DNA of 64,000 bases from Achromobacter kerstersii. Lineage in GTDB: Bacteria; Pseudomonadota; Gammaproteobacteria; Burkholderiales; Burkholderiaceae_B. The stretch is taken from positions 62,001 through 126,000 of the forward strand of contig NZ_CADIJQ010000010.1 in the NCBI RefSeq assembly GCF_902859595.1, in the 5' to 3' direction. The notes below the pieces were generated by a model. That model was not told where the DNA came from, made no database searches, and was given only the letters and a program-made list of their open reading frames with translations. Below, in pieces: positions 7,445 to 15,394 of this stretch. The number at the start of each line of letters is the position of its first letter. Position 1 is the stretch's first letter. Made by a program: the position numbers and the translations under genes.

Positions 7445-8415
7445 GGCGCGGCGTCCAGCGCTGCGGGCGAAGCGATCGCGCCCGACCAGTCGCGGCGGCA
7501 CAAGCGCCACGAGTTATAGGCCACGGCCAATGACGACACCAGCATCGTGATGGCGGCCAGCCACGGCTGCACCCAGCCCATCAGCGCAAGCGGCGTCATG
7601 AGCAGGTGCCAGATCAGCGAACCATACAGGTTCTGCCGCGCCTTGTGGCGCGCCTGTTCCAAGAGTTCGTCTAGCGCGGCGTCCGGCATCGTGGGATGTG
7701 CGGCCAGCGCGGAGTGCGCGGACGCCATCGCGGTGGGCACCGCCATCGACATTGCGCAAGGGCAGCTCATGACCAGCAGCGCAACCATCACCGGAATGCT
7801 GTGCGCCGGGTCGATGTATGCCCAGCCGGCAGCAGCCGCCAAGGCCAGCGCCACCTGGATCATGACGAAGCGTGAAGCCAGCCGATCAGCGCGTGCGCCA
7901 AGGTCCAGCCGCTGCGCCTCGACGCGTTGATGGCGCTGCCCGCCCGCCGCACCGCCAAACGATTGGCGGGCGCACAGTTCCAGGTAGCGGGCGGTCAACA
8001 GAAAGGCCACGAACATCGTGACGGAATCAAAATAGACTTCGCCGCGCCCCGTCCAGGTGGCATGAACGCTGGGGATGAACGCGGCGACGATGCCCAGCGC
8101 CACCGGCACGTCCATGCCGGCGCGCCCGTGGCGCAGGTTGTCTCCAGCATGACGCCAGATCGGCCACGCTGAATACAGCACCACGGGGATGGTCAGCGCA
8201 AAGCTGGCCCAGTTCATCAGCACGATGGCCCAGTCCAGCGTTTCCAACGCATCGGCGGGCATGCTGTCGTGGCGCAGGTAGCCGGGCCACGCGAACATCA
8301 TCACCTGCATCATCGCCAGCCAGGCCAGCGACAAGCGCACCAGGGCATGGCGGCGCTGCTGGCGGTCGGTATCTGACAGGCAGGCCGGGACGGCGAAGAT
8401 CGATTTTGCTCGCAT
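7441..8415 (-). CDS. CcoI/FixI-like P-type ATPase reduced to its membrane domain
   Basis: A 324-residue relative of the CcoI/FixI copper P1B-ATPase. All eight transmembrane segments appear to be kept: about 27-45, 62-83, 101-119, 125-147, 183-201, 205-226, 263-282 and 285-303. The metal-binding motif SCPCAMSMAVP (Cys218, Cys220) in helix 6 and the GMDVPVALG and GEVYFDSVTMF signatures are intact. The N-terminal GMTCxxC metal-binding domain is absent. The actuator domain (TGE) is replaced by about 33 residues and the phosphorylation/nucleotide domains (DKTGT, GDGxND) by about 32. ATP-driven transport is therefore not possible with this polypeptide alone. It precedes and overlaps ccoS, the usual ccoI position. 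Confidence 0.85.
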   Translation of the reverse strand: MRAKSIFAVPACLSDTDRQQRRHALVRLSLAWLAMMQVMMFAWPGYLRHDSMPADALETLDWAIVLMNWASFALTIPVVLYSAWPIWRHAGDNLRHGRAGMDVPVALGIVAAFIPSVHATWTGRGEVYFDSVTMFVAFLLTARYLELCARQSFGGAAGGQRHQRVEAQRLDLGARADRLASRFVMIQVALALAAAAGWAYIDPAHSIPVMVALLVMSCPCAMSMAVPTAMASAHSALAAHPTMPDAALDELLEQARHKARQNLYGSLIWHLLMTPLALMGWVQPWLAAITMLVSSLAVAYNSWRLCRRDWSGAIASPAALDAAP

Positions 8416-8449
8416 GCGCCGATGGTAACGAGCGCCCCCGCCCCCCGCC

Positions 8450-8463
8450 TTGATCTGGATCAA
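8450..8463 (-). promoter_or_regulatory. FNR box upstream of the ccoI-like gene
   Basis: TTGATCTGGATCAA is a perfect FNR/ANR palindrome between the 3' end of bioA and the ccoI-like gene. On the minus strand its centre is 41.5 bases from position 8415, the A of the proposed ATG, and a -10-like TTACCAT lies in between. If used as a class II site, the transcript would start at or next to the initiation codon. Confidence 0.8.
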
Positions 8464-8494
8464 GCCGCTTTTTATGGCTTGCCTATGAACCGGA

Positions 8495-9763
8495 TCAGGG
8501 GCGTTGCTGACGCAGCACGGCCACGACGGCGCGGATCAGCGTGGCCAGTTCGTCGTCTGTGATCGTCAGCGCGGGCGTCAGGTACACGACGTTGCCGAAG
8601 GGGCGCACCCAGACCCCGGCTTCGACCAGCCGCCGCTTCAAGGCTTCGCGGTCGGTGATGCCATCCAGCTCCACCACGCCAATCGCGCCCAGCACGCGCA
8701 CATCGCGCACCCAGGGCAAGTCGCGGCACGGTTCCAGGCCAGCCGCCAATGCCTGGGACAGCGCCTGCGCCTGCGCCAGCCGGGGTTCGGATTCGAACAG
8801 ATCCAGCGACGCATTGGCCGCCGCGCAGGCCAGCGCATTGCCCATGAACGTGGGGCCGTGCATCAGCGCGTGCGCTGGGTTGTCGGACCAGAAGGCGTCG
8901 AACACCCGGTTGCTGGCCACCGTGGCGGCCAGCGGCAGCGTGCCGCCCGTCAGCGCTTTGGACAAGGTGATGATGTCGGGCTTGATGCCGGCCTGCTCAA
9001 ACGCGAACATCGAGCCCGTGCGCCCGAAGCCGGTGAAGATTTCGTCAAAGATCAGCAGCAAGCCGTGGCGGTCGGCCAGGCGGCGCAAGCGGCGCAGCAC
9101 TTCCGGGTCATGCAGCAGCATGCCGCCCGCGCCCTGCACCAGCGGTTCGACGAGGATGCCCGCCAGTTGCGGCCCGCGCGTTTCCAGGAACTGGTCCAGC
9201 GCCGCCAGGGCGGCGTCATCGCGCGGCAGGTCCACGATGTCGTGCTCGGCCAGCATGCCGCGGTACAGGCTGTGCATGCCGTCTTCGGGATCGCACACGG
9301 CCATGGTGCCGAACGTGTCACCGTGATAGCCGCCCCGAAACGCCAGAAAGCGGCTGCGGCCGCGCTCGCCCTGGTTCAACCAGAACTGCACCGCCATCTT
9401 CATGGCGACTTCCACCGCCACCGACCCCGAGTCGGTATAGAAGACGCGGTCCAGCCCCGGCCCCAGCAACCCGGCCAACCGGCGCGCCAGCGTCAGCGCG
9501 GGCTCGTGGGTCAGGCCGCCGAACATCACATGCGGCATGGCGTCCAACTGCGCGCGCACGGCCTGGGCAATGTGCGGGTGGTTGTAACCGTGACAGGCCG
9601 TCCACCAGGACGCCACGCCATCGATCAGGCTGCGCCCGTCGGCCAGTTCCAGCCGGCTGCCGTGGCTGCGCACGACGGGCAGCGGTGGCGTCACCGTTTT
9701 CATTTGGGCATAGGGGAGCCAGATGTGGGGCTGGCCCTGGGCCACCCAGTCGGGCGTGTGCAT
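8495..9763 (-). CDS. bioA: Adenosylmethionine-8-amino-7-oxononanoate aminotransferase (BioA)
   Basis: A 422-residue class III PLP aminotransferase that converts KAPA to DAPA in biotin synthesis, usually with S-adenosylmethionine as amino donor. Landmarks are SWWTACHGYNHP (residues 52-63), GSVAVE (113-118), RGGYHGDT (143-150), the PLP-binding aspartate region FDEIFTGFGRTG (239-250) and the Schiff-base lysine in LSKALTGG (Lys269). It is divergent from bioF across a 147-bp gap. The WLPYAQ opening and the biotin neighbours distinguish it from other class III transaminases. Confidence 0.97.
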   Translation of the reverse strand: MHTPDWVAQGQPHIWLPYAQMKTVTPPLPVVRSHGSRLELADGRSLIDGVASWWTACHGYNHPHIAQAVRAQLDAMPHVMFGGLTHEPALTLARRLAGLLGPGLDRVFYTDSGSVAVEVAMKMAVQFWLNQGERGRSRFLAFRGGYHGDTFGTMAVCDPEDGMHSLYRGMLAEHDIVDLPRDDAALAALDQFLETRGPQLAGILVEPLVQGAGGMLLHDPEVLRRLRRLADRHGLLLIFDEIFTGFGRTGSMFAFEQAGIKPDIITLSKALTGGTLPLAATVASNRVFDAFWSDNPAHALMHGPTFMGNALACAAANASLDLFESEPRLAQAQALSQALAAGLEPCRDLPWVRDVRVLGAIGVVELDGITDREALKRRLVEAGVWVRPFGNVVYLTPALTITDDELATLIRAVVAVLRQQRP

Positions 9764-9843
9764 GTTTGAGCTCCGAAAAAGCAGGCGCCGCCGCAGGCAT
9801 TCCCGGCGCCTTGGACGCCGGAAAGCGCCGGGCGCGCCTCCAC

Positions 9844-9849
9844 TACAAT
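9844..9849 (+). promoter_or_regulatory. Possible -10 element of the bioF operon
   Basis: A TACAAT hexamer lies 62 bases upstream of the bioF ATG, in the bioA-bioF divergent gap. No good -35 match is visible at 17 bases (GAAAGC at 9821-9826), so this is a weak call. Confidence 0.3.
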
Positions 9850-9910
9850 GGCCCGCATTCTACGGCTTGGCGCGGGCGTTGCCCTGGCCCGGCCGCTGCC
9901 GGAACGATTG

Positions 9911-11116
9911 ATGTCTAAGCTGGATTCCCTGTTTTTCTCTGAGTTGGCCGCCGCGGACACCCGCCGCGTACGCCGCCGCCTGCGCACCGCCACGGCCGCG
10001 CCGCCCGGGCGCATCGTGCTCAATGGCGCCCCCGTGCTGAACTTTTCCAGCAACGATTATCTGGGGCTGTCCAAGCACCCGCTGCTGATCGAGCGTGCGC
10101 GCGAATGGGCGGCTCGCCATGGTGCGGGCGCGCAAGCGTCGCGGCTCGTGTGCGGCAACCTGGATTTGCACGAACAGGTGGAAGCCAAGCTGGCCCGCCT
10201 GAAAGGCACCGAGGCCGCGCTGCTGCTGGCTTCGGGCTGGCAGGCCAACGCCGCAGTGCTGCCCGCCCTGCTGCGCGCCGCCGCAAGCCAGGGCGACATC
10301 GAGCTCTATGCCGACAAGCTCAACCACGCCAGCCTGCATCAGGGGTGCCAGGCGGCCGGGGTCAAGCAGATCCGGTTCCGGCACAACGACCTGGACCATC
10401 TGGAAAGCCTGCTCGCCGCCAAGGTGAAAGCGGGCGCGGGCACCGGCGCGGGCAGGGGCAAGCCCGTGTCGCGCTTCATCGTCACCGAAAGCGTGTTCAG
10501 CATGGACGGCGACCGCACCGACGTCGCCCGCCTGGCGGACCTGGCCGACCGCTACCAAGCCTTTGTCTACCTGGACGAAGCGCACGCGACCGGCGTGCTG
10601 GGACCCGGCGGCATGGGGCTGGCAGGGCTGGCCCCCGGGCGCATCGATCTGGCGATGGGCACGTTCAGCAAGGCGCTGGGCGGGTTCGGCGCGTATGTGG
10701 CCGGGTCGCGCGCGCTGTGCGACTACCTGATCAACACGTGCTCCGGCTTCATCTACACCACGGCATTGCCGCCCGCCGTGCTGGGCGCGATGGACGCCGC
10801 GCTCGACCTTGTGCCGACCCTGGACGCCGAACGCGCCCGGCTGGGTGCGAACGGTGACCGGCTGCGCGCCGCGCTGCAAGACATGGGTTTGGACACCGGC
10901 GATTCCTCCACGCAGATCGTGCCGGCCATCGTGGGCGACGAAGCGCGCGCGCTGGACATGGCGGCCAGCCTGGAACGCCGTGGCCTGCTGGCCGTGGCCA
11001 TCCGCCCGCCCACCGTGCCGGCCGGCACCAGCCGCTTGCGCCTGACGCTCAGCGCGGCGCATCGCGACGCCGATGTCGCGCAACTGATCGACGGCATCAA
11101 GGCGGTGCTGGCATGA
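9911..11116 (+). CDS. bioF: 8-amino-7-oxononanoate synthase (BioF)
   Basis: A 401-residue PLP enzyme of the alpha-oxoamine synthase family that condenses pimeloyl-ACP with alanine to KAPA. Motifs: NFSSNDYLGL (44-53), GAGASRLV-like HGAGAQASRLVCG (70-82), LDEAHATGVLG (221-231), and the PLP lysine in TFSKALGGFG (Lys254). I chose the ATG at 9911 because it gives the family's normal N-terminus; an in-frame ATG at 9848 would add 21 atypical residues. Residues 171-187 are a Gly/Ala-rich insertion. The next gene starts within its last codons (ATGA overlap). Confidence 0.97.
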   Translation: MSKLDSLFFSELAAADTRRVRRRLRTATAAPPGRIVLNGAPVLNFSSNDYLGLSKHPLLIERAREWAARHGAGAQASRLVCGNLDLHEQVEAKLARLKGTEAALLLASGWQANAAVLPALLRAAASQGDIELYADKLNHASLHQGCQAAGVKQIRFRHNDLDHLESLLAAKVKAGAGTGAGRGKPVSRFIVTESVFSMDGDRTDVARLADLADRYQAFVYLDEAHATGVLGPGGMGLAGLAPGRIDLAMGTFSKALGGFGAYVAGSRALCDYLINTCSGFIYTTALPPAVLGAMDAALDLVPTLDAERARLGANGDRLRAALQDMGLDTGDSSTQIVPAIVGDEARALDMAASLERRGLLAVAIRPPTVPAGTSRLRLTLSAAHRDADVAQLIDGIKAVLA

Positions 11117-11817
11117 GTACCCTGCGCCCCACCCTGCTCTTCGTTCACGGCTGGGCGTTCGACGCGTCCGTCTGGACGCAACTGCGCGCCGCGCTTGCCG
11201 ACTGGCCGCATGCTGTGGCCGACGCCGGTTACTTCGGCGCTACGCCCGCAGTGATCGACCCCGTCACTGGCCCCATCACCGGCCCCGACATTGCCCCCAT
11301 CAATGGCCCCGTCATCGCCATTGGCCATTCGCTGGGCGTGATGCGCCTGTTGCGAAGCCTGCCGTCCAATTGCGTAGGCGTGGTGTCGATCAACGGCTTC
11401 CCGCGCTTTAGCGCCGCGCCAGACTTTGAGGCCGGCGTGCCGCGCCGCATGCTCGACCGCATGATGAAACGCTTGTCGGCCGACCCAGCCGCCGTCGTGC
11501 AGGACTTCCGCGAACGTTGCGCAGAGGCATCCGTATTAGGTGAACCGCGCCTGGAACCGCTGGCCCGCGACCTGGAACTATTACGCGACGACGACCAGCG
11601 CAGCGCGTTGGCGGCGCTGCCCGTTCCGTTGCTGATCCTGGCCGGGGAAGACGACCCCATCGTTCCCGCCGCCATGACGCAAGCCGCGTTCGGCGGCCGC
11701 GTGGGTGACGAACGGCACGATCTGGAACACGGCGGCCATTTGCTGCCGGTGTCGGACGCCCCCTGGTGCGCGCGCCATATCGCCGGCTTCATCGCCCGCG
11801 TGGCGCCAGCGGCTTGA
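11113..11817 (+). CDS. bioH: BioH-like alpha/beta hydrolase (pimeloyl-ACP methyl ester esterase)
   Basis: A 234-residue alpha/beta hydrolase. The expected triad is Ser73 in GHSLG, an Asp in GEDDP (180-181) and His209 in EHGGHLLP, with HGW near the N-terminus for the oxyanion hole. It sits between bioF and bioC, overlapping both genes (ATGA; TGATG). That context points to hydrolysis of pimeloyl-ACP methyl ester, the step after BioC. Other esterases (BioG, BioV) fill this slot elsewhere, so the name is by context. Residues 51-66 are four tetrapeptide repeats ending in Pro that are not expected in BioH. Confidence 0.82.
   Translation: MSTLRPTLLFVHGWAFDASVWTQLRAALADWPHAVADAGYFGATPAVIDPVTGPITGPDIAPINGPVIAIGHSLGVMRLLRSLPSNCVGVVSINGFPRFSAAPDFEAGVPRRMLDRMMKRLSADPAAVVQDFRERCAEASVLGEPRLEPLARDLELLRDDDQRSALAALPVPLLILAGEDDPIVPAAMTQAAFGGRVGDERHDLEHGGHLLPVSDAPWCARHIAGFIARVAPAA
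11263..11310 (+). repeat. Four 12-bp tandem repeats in the bioH-like gene
   Basis: Four in-frame 12-bp units encode VTGP, ITGP, DIAP and INGP, just before the strand leading to the nucleophile elbow. The repeat lengthens the loop between the second and third strands. Confidence 0.65.
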
Positions 11818-13253
11818 TGCAAGCCACCCAACGCAATGCCCGGGTCGGCGCCCGCTTCGGCGCCGCCGCCCACCACTATGAAGCGCATGCGCCCATCCAG
11901 CGCATCACCGCCGAACGGCTGGCCAGCGATATCGCCCGCTTGAACTTGCCCGCGCGCCCTCGCATCCTGGAAATCGGTTGCGGCACCGGGTTGCTGACCC
12001 AGGCCCTGGCGCGCCAGCTGGGTGCGGCAGACTGGACCATCACCGACATCTCGCCCGCCATGCTCGCCACCGCCCGAAGCGGCCCGGCGTTACCTGGCAC
12101 CGCGCGCTACCTGGTGCTGGATGGCGAAAACCCCCAGGTGCTGGATGGCGAATACGACCTGATCTGCTCCAGCCTGGCCGTGCAATGGTTCACAGACCTG
12201 AACGCGGGCCTGGGCCGACTCGCCGCGCGGCTGGCGCCCGGTGGCTATCTGGCCGTGGCCACGTTGGCGGCAGGCACCTTCGCCGAATGGCAGGACGCGC
12301 ATCTGGCGGCGGGTTTCGTTGCCGGCACGCCACCCTACCCGCCGTGCCAGCTCATCCGTCCCGCCATGAGCAATCTGGCCGGTGGCGTGCGCAGCGAGCG
12401 GCTGATACAAAATCATCCTGATGGCCTCGCTTTTCTGAAGGGCTTGAAAGGCATAGGCGCCACCACGCCCGCGCCCGGCCGCCCGCCGCTCTCTGCGGCG
12501 GCGCTGCGCCGGGTGTTGGCGGCGTTTGACGAACAAGGAGCCACGGTGACGTATCACCTGGCCTACGGTATGTGGAAACAATCGACGCAACGCCCCGCCG
12601 GGGTTTTCGTGACCGGCACTGACACCGGCATCGGCAAGACGCTGGTGTCCGCCATCCTGGCGCGCGCCTGGAACGCCGACTACTGGAAGCCGGTGCAAAC
12701 CGGCGTCTCCGAAGACCCGGGCGACACCGACACCGTCGCCCAACTGGCGCAACTGCCGCCCGAACGCCTGCACCTGCCCGCCTACGTGCTGCAAGCGCCG
12801 CTATCCCCGTGGGCCGCGGCCACGCTGGAAGACACCGTCGTCGACGCCACCTCCATCGTGCCCCCCGCCACCACCGCCCCGCTGATCGTGGAAGGCGCGG
12901 GCGGCCTGTACGTGCCGATCGACGACACGCACATGATGATCGACCTGATCGCTCGCCTGGACATGCCCGTGGTGCTGGCCGCGCGCAGCGGGCTGGGCAC
13001 CATCAATCACACATTGCTCAGCGTGGAAGCGCTGAAACGCCGCGGCATCCCAATTCTGGGCGTGGTAATGAGCGGCCCGCTGTCCGCCGGCAACAAGGAA
13101 GCCATCGAACGCTTTGGCGACGTCCGCGTACTGGCCGAGATCCCGCCCCTGGCGCACGTCGACGCGGCAGCCGTCGCAATGCTGGCGCAAAGCATCCCGC
13201 CACTGGAGGAATGCCTGGCCGCGCTAGGCGGCGCGCCGGCGGTGGCGGATTAG
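11817..13253 (+). CDS. Fused malonyl-ACP methyltransferase-dethiobiotin synthetase (BioC-BioD)
   Basis: One 478-residue reading frame holding two biotin enzymes. Residues 1 to about 253 are BioC: the RFGAAAHHYEAHAPIQ start, SAM motif LEIGCGTGLLT (51-61), LVLDGENP, and SSLAVQWFTD. BioC methylates malonyl-ACP to open pimelate synthesis. Residues about 262-478 are BioD: P-loop GTDTGIGKT (267-275), WKPVQTG, and VEGAGGLYVP. BioD closes the ureido ring of dethiobiotin with ATP and CO2. There is no stop or frameshift between the halves. The ATG overlaps the upstream stop by one base. An internal ribosome site and GTG may also yield BioD alone. Confidence 0.9.
   Translation: MQATQRNARVGARFGAAAHHYEAHAPIQRITAERLASDIARLNLPARPRILEIGCGTGLLTQALARQLGAADWTITDISPAMLATARSGPALPGTARYLVLDGENPQVLDGEYDLICSSLAVQWFTDLNAGLGRLAARLAPGGYLAVATLAAGTFAEWQDAHLAAGFVAGTPPYPPCQLIRPAMSNLAGGVRSERLIQNHPDGLAFLKGLKGIGATTPAPGRPPLSAAALRRVLAAFDEQGATVTYHLAYGMWKQSTQRPAGVFVTGTDTGIGKTLVSAILARAWNADYWKPVQTGVSEDPGDTDTVAQLAQLPPERLHLPAYVLQAPLSPWAAATLEDTVVDATSIVPPATTAPLIVEGAGGLYVPIDDTHMMIDLIARLDMPVVLAARSGLGTINHTLLSVEALKRRGIPILGVVMSGPLSAGNKEAIERFGDVRVLAEIPPLAHVDAAAVAMLAQSIPPLEECLAALGGAPAVAD
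12535..12548 (+). promoter_or_regulatory. Internal ribosome-binding site and GTG before the BioD half
   Basis: AAGGAG at 12535-12540 lies 5 bases before an in-frame GTG (12546-12548, residue 244 of the fusion). Initiation here would give a BioD-only product of about 235 residues carrying a short leader from the last BioC strand. Confidence 0.5.
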
Positions 13254-13264
13254 GGGGGACTACA

Positions 13265-14473
13265 TCACCCCAACGCCCCCCCTACCCGTAACGCCTCGGC
13301 TCTTTCCGGGGATATCCCCGCTTCCGCCAGCACCGCCTCGCTGTGTTCTCCGAACGCGGGCGCGGCGCTTGGGGTGCCGGGCGCGGTGCGGCCGAACTTG
13401 ATGGCTTGGGCGAAGCCCTGGTAGCTGCCGACGACCGGGTGGGTGAAGGTCGAGATCATGTTTTCGGCTTGCACCTGCGGGAAGTCGAACATGTCTTCGA
13501 CACCACGCGCGGCGGCGCAGGGAACGGCTTCGCCGAACCAGGCTTCCCATTCCAGCGCGCTGCGGGCGCGCAACGCCTCGTGCAGGCGCGGCACGATTTC
13601 GTCGCGGTGTTCGGCGCGCTTGCGCACCGAGTCGTAGCGCGCGTTTGCGGCCAGGTCGGACAAGCCGGTTTTCTCGCACAGGGCTTGCCAGAAATGCGGC
13701 GTGTTCGCAGAAATGTACAGATAGCCATCGCCCGTGGGGTGAATGCCGGTGATGCCGCCTGAGCGCATGTCGCGCCCGATGTTGCGCGGTTCGCCTTCGG
13801 CCCAGATCAACCTTGCCGATTGCAGCGCCAGCGCGCTGCGCAGCAACGACACGCCCACGAACTGGCCACGCCCGCTGCGTTCACGTTCGTAGAGCGCCGA
13901 CGCCACGCCCGCCGCCACCATCGACGACGCGTAGTAATCCACGATCGATCCGTACAGGATCTCAGGCGGGCCATCGGCCTTGCCCTGCAACGCGCACATG
14001 CCCGTCATCGTTTGCAGCACCTGGTCGTAGCCGGCCTTGTCCTTCAAGGGGCCCTGCTCGCCATAGCCCGACACCGCGCAATAGATCAGGCGCGGGTTCA
14101 GCTCGGCCAGTTGCTCGTAGGCGATGCCCAGACGCGCGGGCACGCTGGGCCGGAAGTTGTGGACCAGCACATCCGCCTGCCGGGCGAGTTCATGCAGCAC
14201 AGCCAGCGCGTCGGGGTTTTTCAGATCCAGCACCAGGCCGCGCTTGCCCCGGTTCACGCCCAGAAAGGCGCGGCTTTCGGCGTCGAGCGTGGACGGATAT
14301 TTGCGCAGGTTGTCGCCCGTGGGCGGCTCGACTTTGATGACGTCTGCGCCCTGGTCCGCCAGCAAGGTGCAGCCATAAGGGCCGGCGATGTAGGCGCTAA
14401 GGTCCAGCACGCGCACGCCCGCCAAGGGGCCGCCGGTGCTCTGCGCCGCGGTGGTTGCTGCGCCCGGCATCAT
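13265..14473 (-). CDS. Family III (CaiB/BaiF) CoA transferase
   Basis: A 402-residue class III CoA transferase, which moves CoA between carboxylic acids through an aspartyl-CoA thioester. Landmarks are RVLDLSAYIAGPYG (21-34), DVIKVEPPTGD (44-54), NRGKRGLVLDL (74-84), the YGEQGPLKDKAGYD region, and the probable catalytic Asp179 in YGSIVDYYAS. Its ATG overlaps the stop of the CitE-like lyase by four bases, so the two are one operon and probably act in sequence: a CoA ester is formed, then cleaved. The substrate is not evident. The convergent bioCD gene ends 11 bases away. Confidence 0.92.
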   Translation of the reverse strand: MMPGAATTAAQSTGGPLAGVRVLDLSAYIAGPYGCTLLADQGADVIKVEPPTGDNLRKYPSTLDAESRAFLGVNRGKRGLVLDLKNPDALAVLHELARQADVLVHNFRPSVPARLGIAYEQLAELNPRLIYCAVSGYGEQGPLKDKAGYDQVLQTMTGMCALQGKADGPPEILYGSIVDYYASSMVAAGVASALYERERSGRGQFVGVSLLRSALALQSARLIWAEGEPRNIGRDMRSGGITGIHPTGDGYLYISANTPHFWQALCEKTGLSDLAANARYDSVRKRAEHRDEIVPRLHEALRARSALEWEAWFGEAVPCAAARGVEDMFDFPQVQAENMISTFTHPVVGSYQGFAQAIKFGRTAPGTPSAAPAFGEHSEAVLAEAGISPERAEALRVGGALG

Positions 14474-15351
14474 TGCGCCTCCGCGGCGTTGACCAGACCC
14501 AGCCCCGAAGCCGCACGCAAAATCGCTTCGGCGCGGCGCAGGAAGGGGCCATCGATCATGCGGCCGTCCACGACGAACGCTGCAACGCCCTTTGCAGAGG
14601 CCTCGCGCGCCGCCAGCACCACTCGGCCCGCGTGTGCGATTTCTTCGTCTGTGGGGCGAAATGCCGCATTGGCCAGCGCCACTTGTTTGGGATGAATGCA
14701 GCTCTTGCCCAGAAAGCCAAAGCTACGCGCCAACGCCGCTTCGGCGCGATAGCCCGCTTCGTCTTCGATGTTGGCGAATGCCGAGTCATAGGCGAACACG
14801 CCCGCCTCCGCCGCGGCCATGCGCAAGGCGAACATGGCTTGCTGCACAGCGGCTGGTTCACGGCGGCCGATGCCAGCCGGCTCGAACAAGTCGCCCAAGC
14901 CCAATTGCAAACCGGCCACGCTGGGGTGCGCCGCCGCCAAACTCGCCGCCCGCCGCAACGCGCGCGGCGACTCGATGTTCAGCAGCAAGCCCACCGCGTC
15001 ATGCACGCCATTGGCGATTCGCGCCTGCTCGATCGCGCTGGCTGCCGCCACCACATCTTCTTCGCGTTCCGCCTTCGGCAGGTTCACCAGATGCAGCCCC
15101 GGCCGCACGACCGCCTGCACGTCCGCATGAAAGTGTCCGGAGTCCAGCGCGTTGACGCGCACGATCAGCGTCTTGCCCGACGCCGCCGCTTCCGGCCCCG
15201 CGAGCATACGGGCCAGATGGCCGCGCGCTTCGTCCTTGCGCGAGTCGGCCACGGCGTCTTCCAGGTCGAACGACAGGGCATCGGCGTCGCCATTGAAGGC
15301 CTTGGCGAACAACTCGGGACGCGATCCCGGAACGAACAGTTTGCTTCTCAT
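14470..15351 (-). CDS. HpcH/HpaI aldolase/citrate lyase-family CoA-ester lyase
   Basis: A 293-residue CitE-like TIM-barrel lyase. It begins RSKLFVPGSRPE, the usual CitE start, and has SFDLEDAV (28-35), VRVNALDS, LMLNIE-type LLNIESPRAL, and YDSAFANIED near the metal site. Such enzymes cleave citramalyl-, malyl- or citryl-CoA-like esters. I chose the ATG at 15351; upstream in-frame codons would add 32 residues of unrelated composition. It pairs with the overlapping CoA transferase and an upstream Bug binding protein, which suggests uptake, activation and cleavage of a dicarboxylic or hydroxy acid. Confidence 0.92.
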   Translation of the reverse strand: MRSKLFVPGSRPELFAKAFNGDADALSFDLEDAVADSRKDEARGHLARMLAGPEAAASGKTLIVRVNALDSGHFHADVQAVVRPGLHLVNLPKAEREEDVVAAASAIEQARIANGVHDAVGLLLNIESPRALRRAASLAAAHPSVAGLQLGLGDLFEPAGIGRREPAAVQQAMFALRMAAAEAGVFAYDSAFANIEDEAGYRAEAALARSFGFLGKSCIHPKQVALANAAFRPTDEEIAHAGRVVLAAREASAKGVAAFVVDGRMIDGPFLRRAEAILRAASGLGLVNAAEAQ

Positions 15352-15394
15352 GCTTGCACTCTTTGGGGAATGGGAATCGGGACCGATGACGCGC

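Noticed and set aside
7441..8415. ccoI-like gene as a plain pseudogene
   Set aside because: No stop or frameshift is present, both losses are in frame and fall exactly on the soluble loops, and the overlap with ccoS is intact.
8416..8463. A TTG-initiated longer version of the ccoI-like protein
   Set aside because: The extra 16 codons run through the FNR box and promoter and encode no conserved sequence.
11817..13253. bioC-bioD fusion as a frameshift or sequencing artefact
   Set aside because: The junction is open and in frame for both halves, and no stop is bypassed; a simple base error would not produce this. Kept as a real fusion, though strain comparison would settle it.
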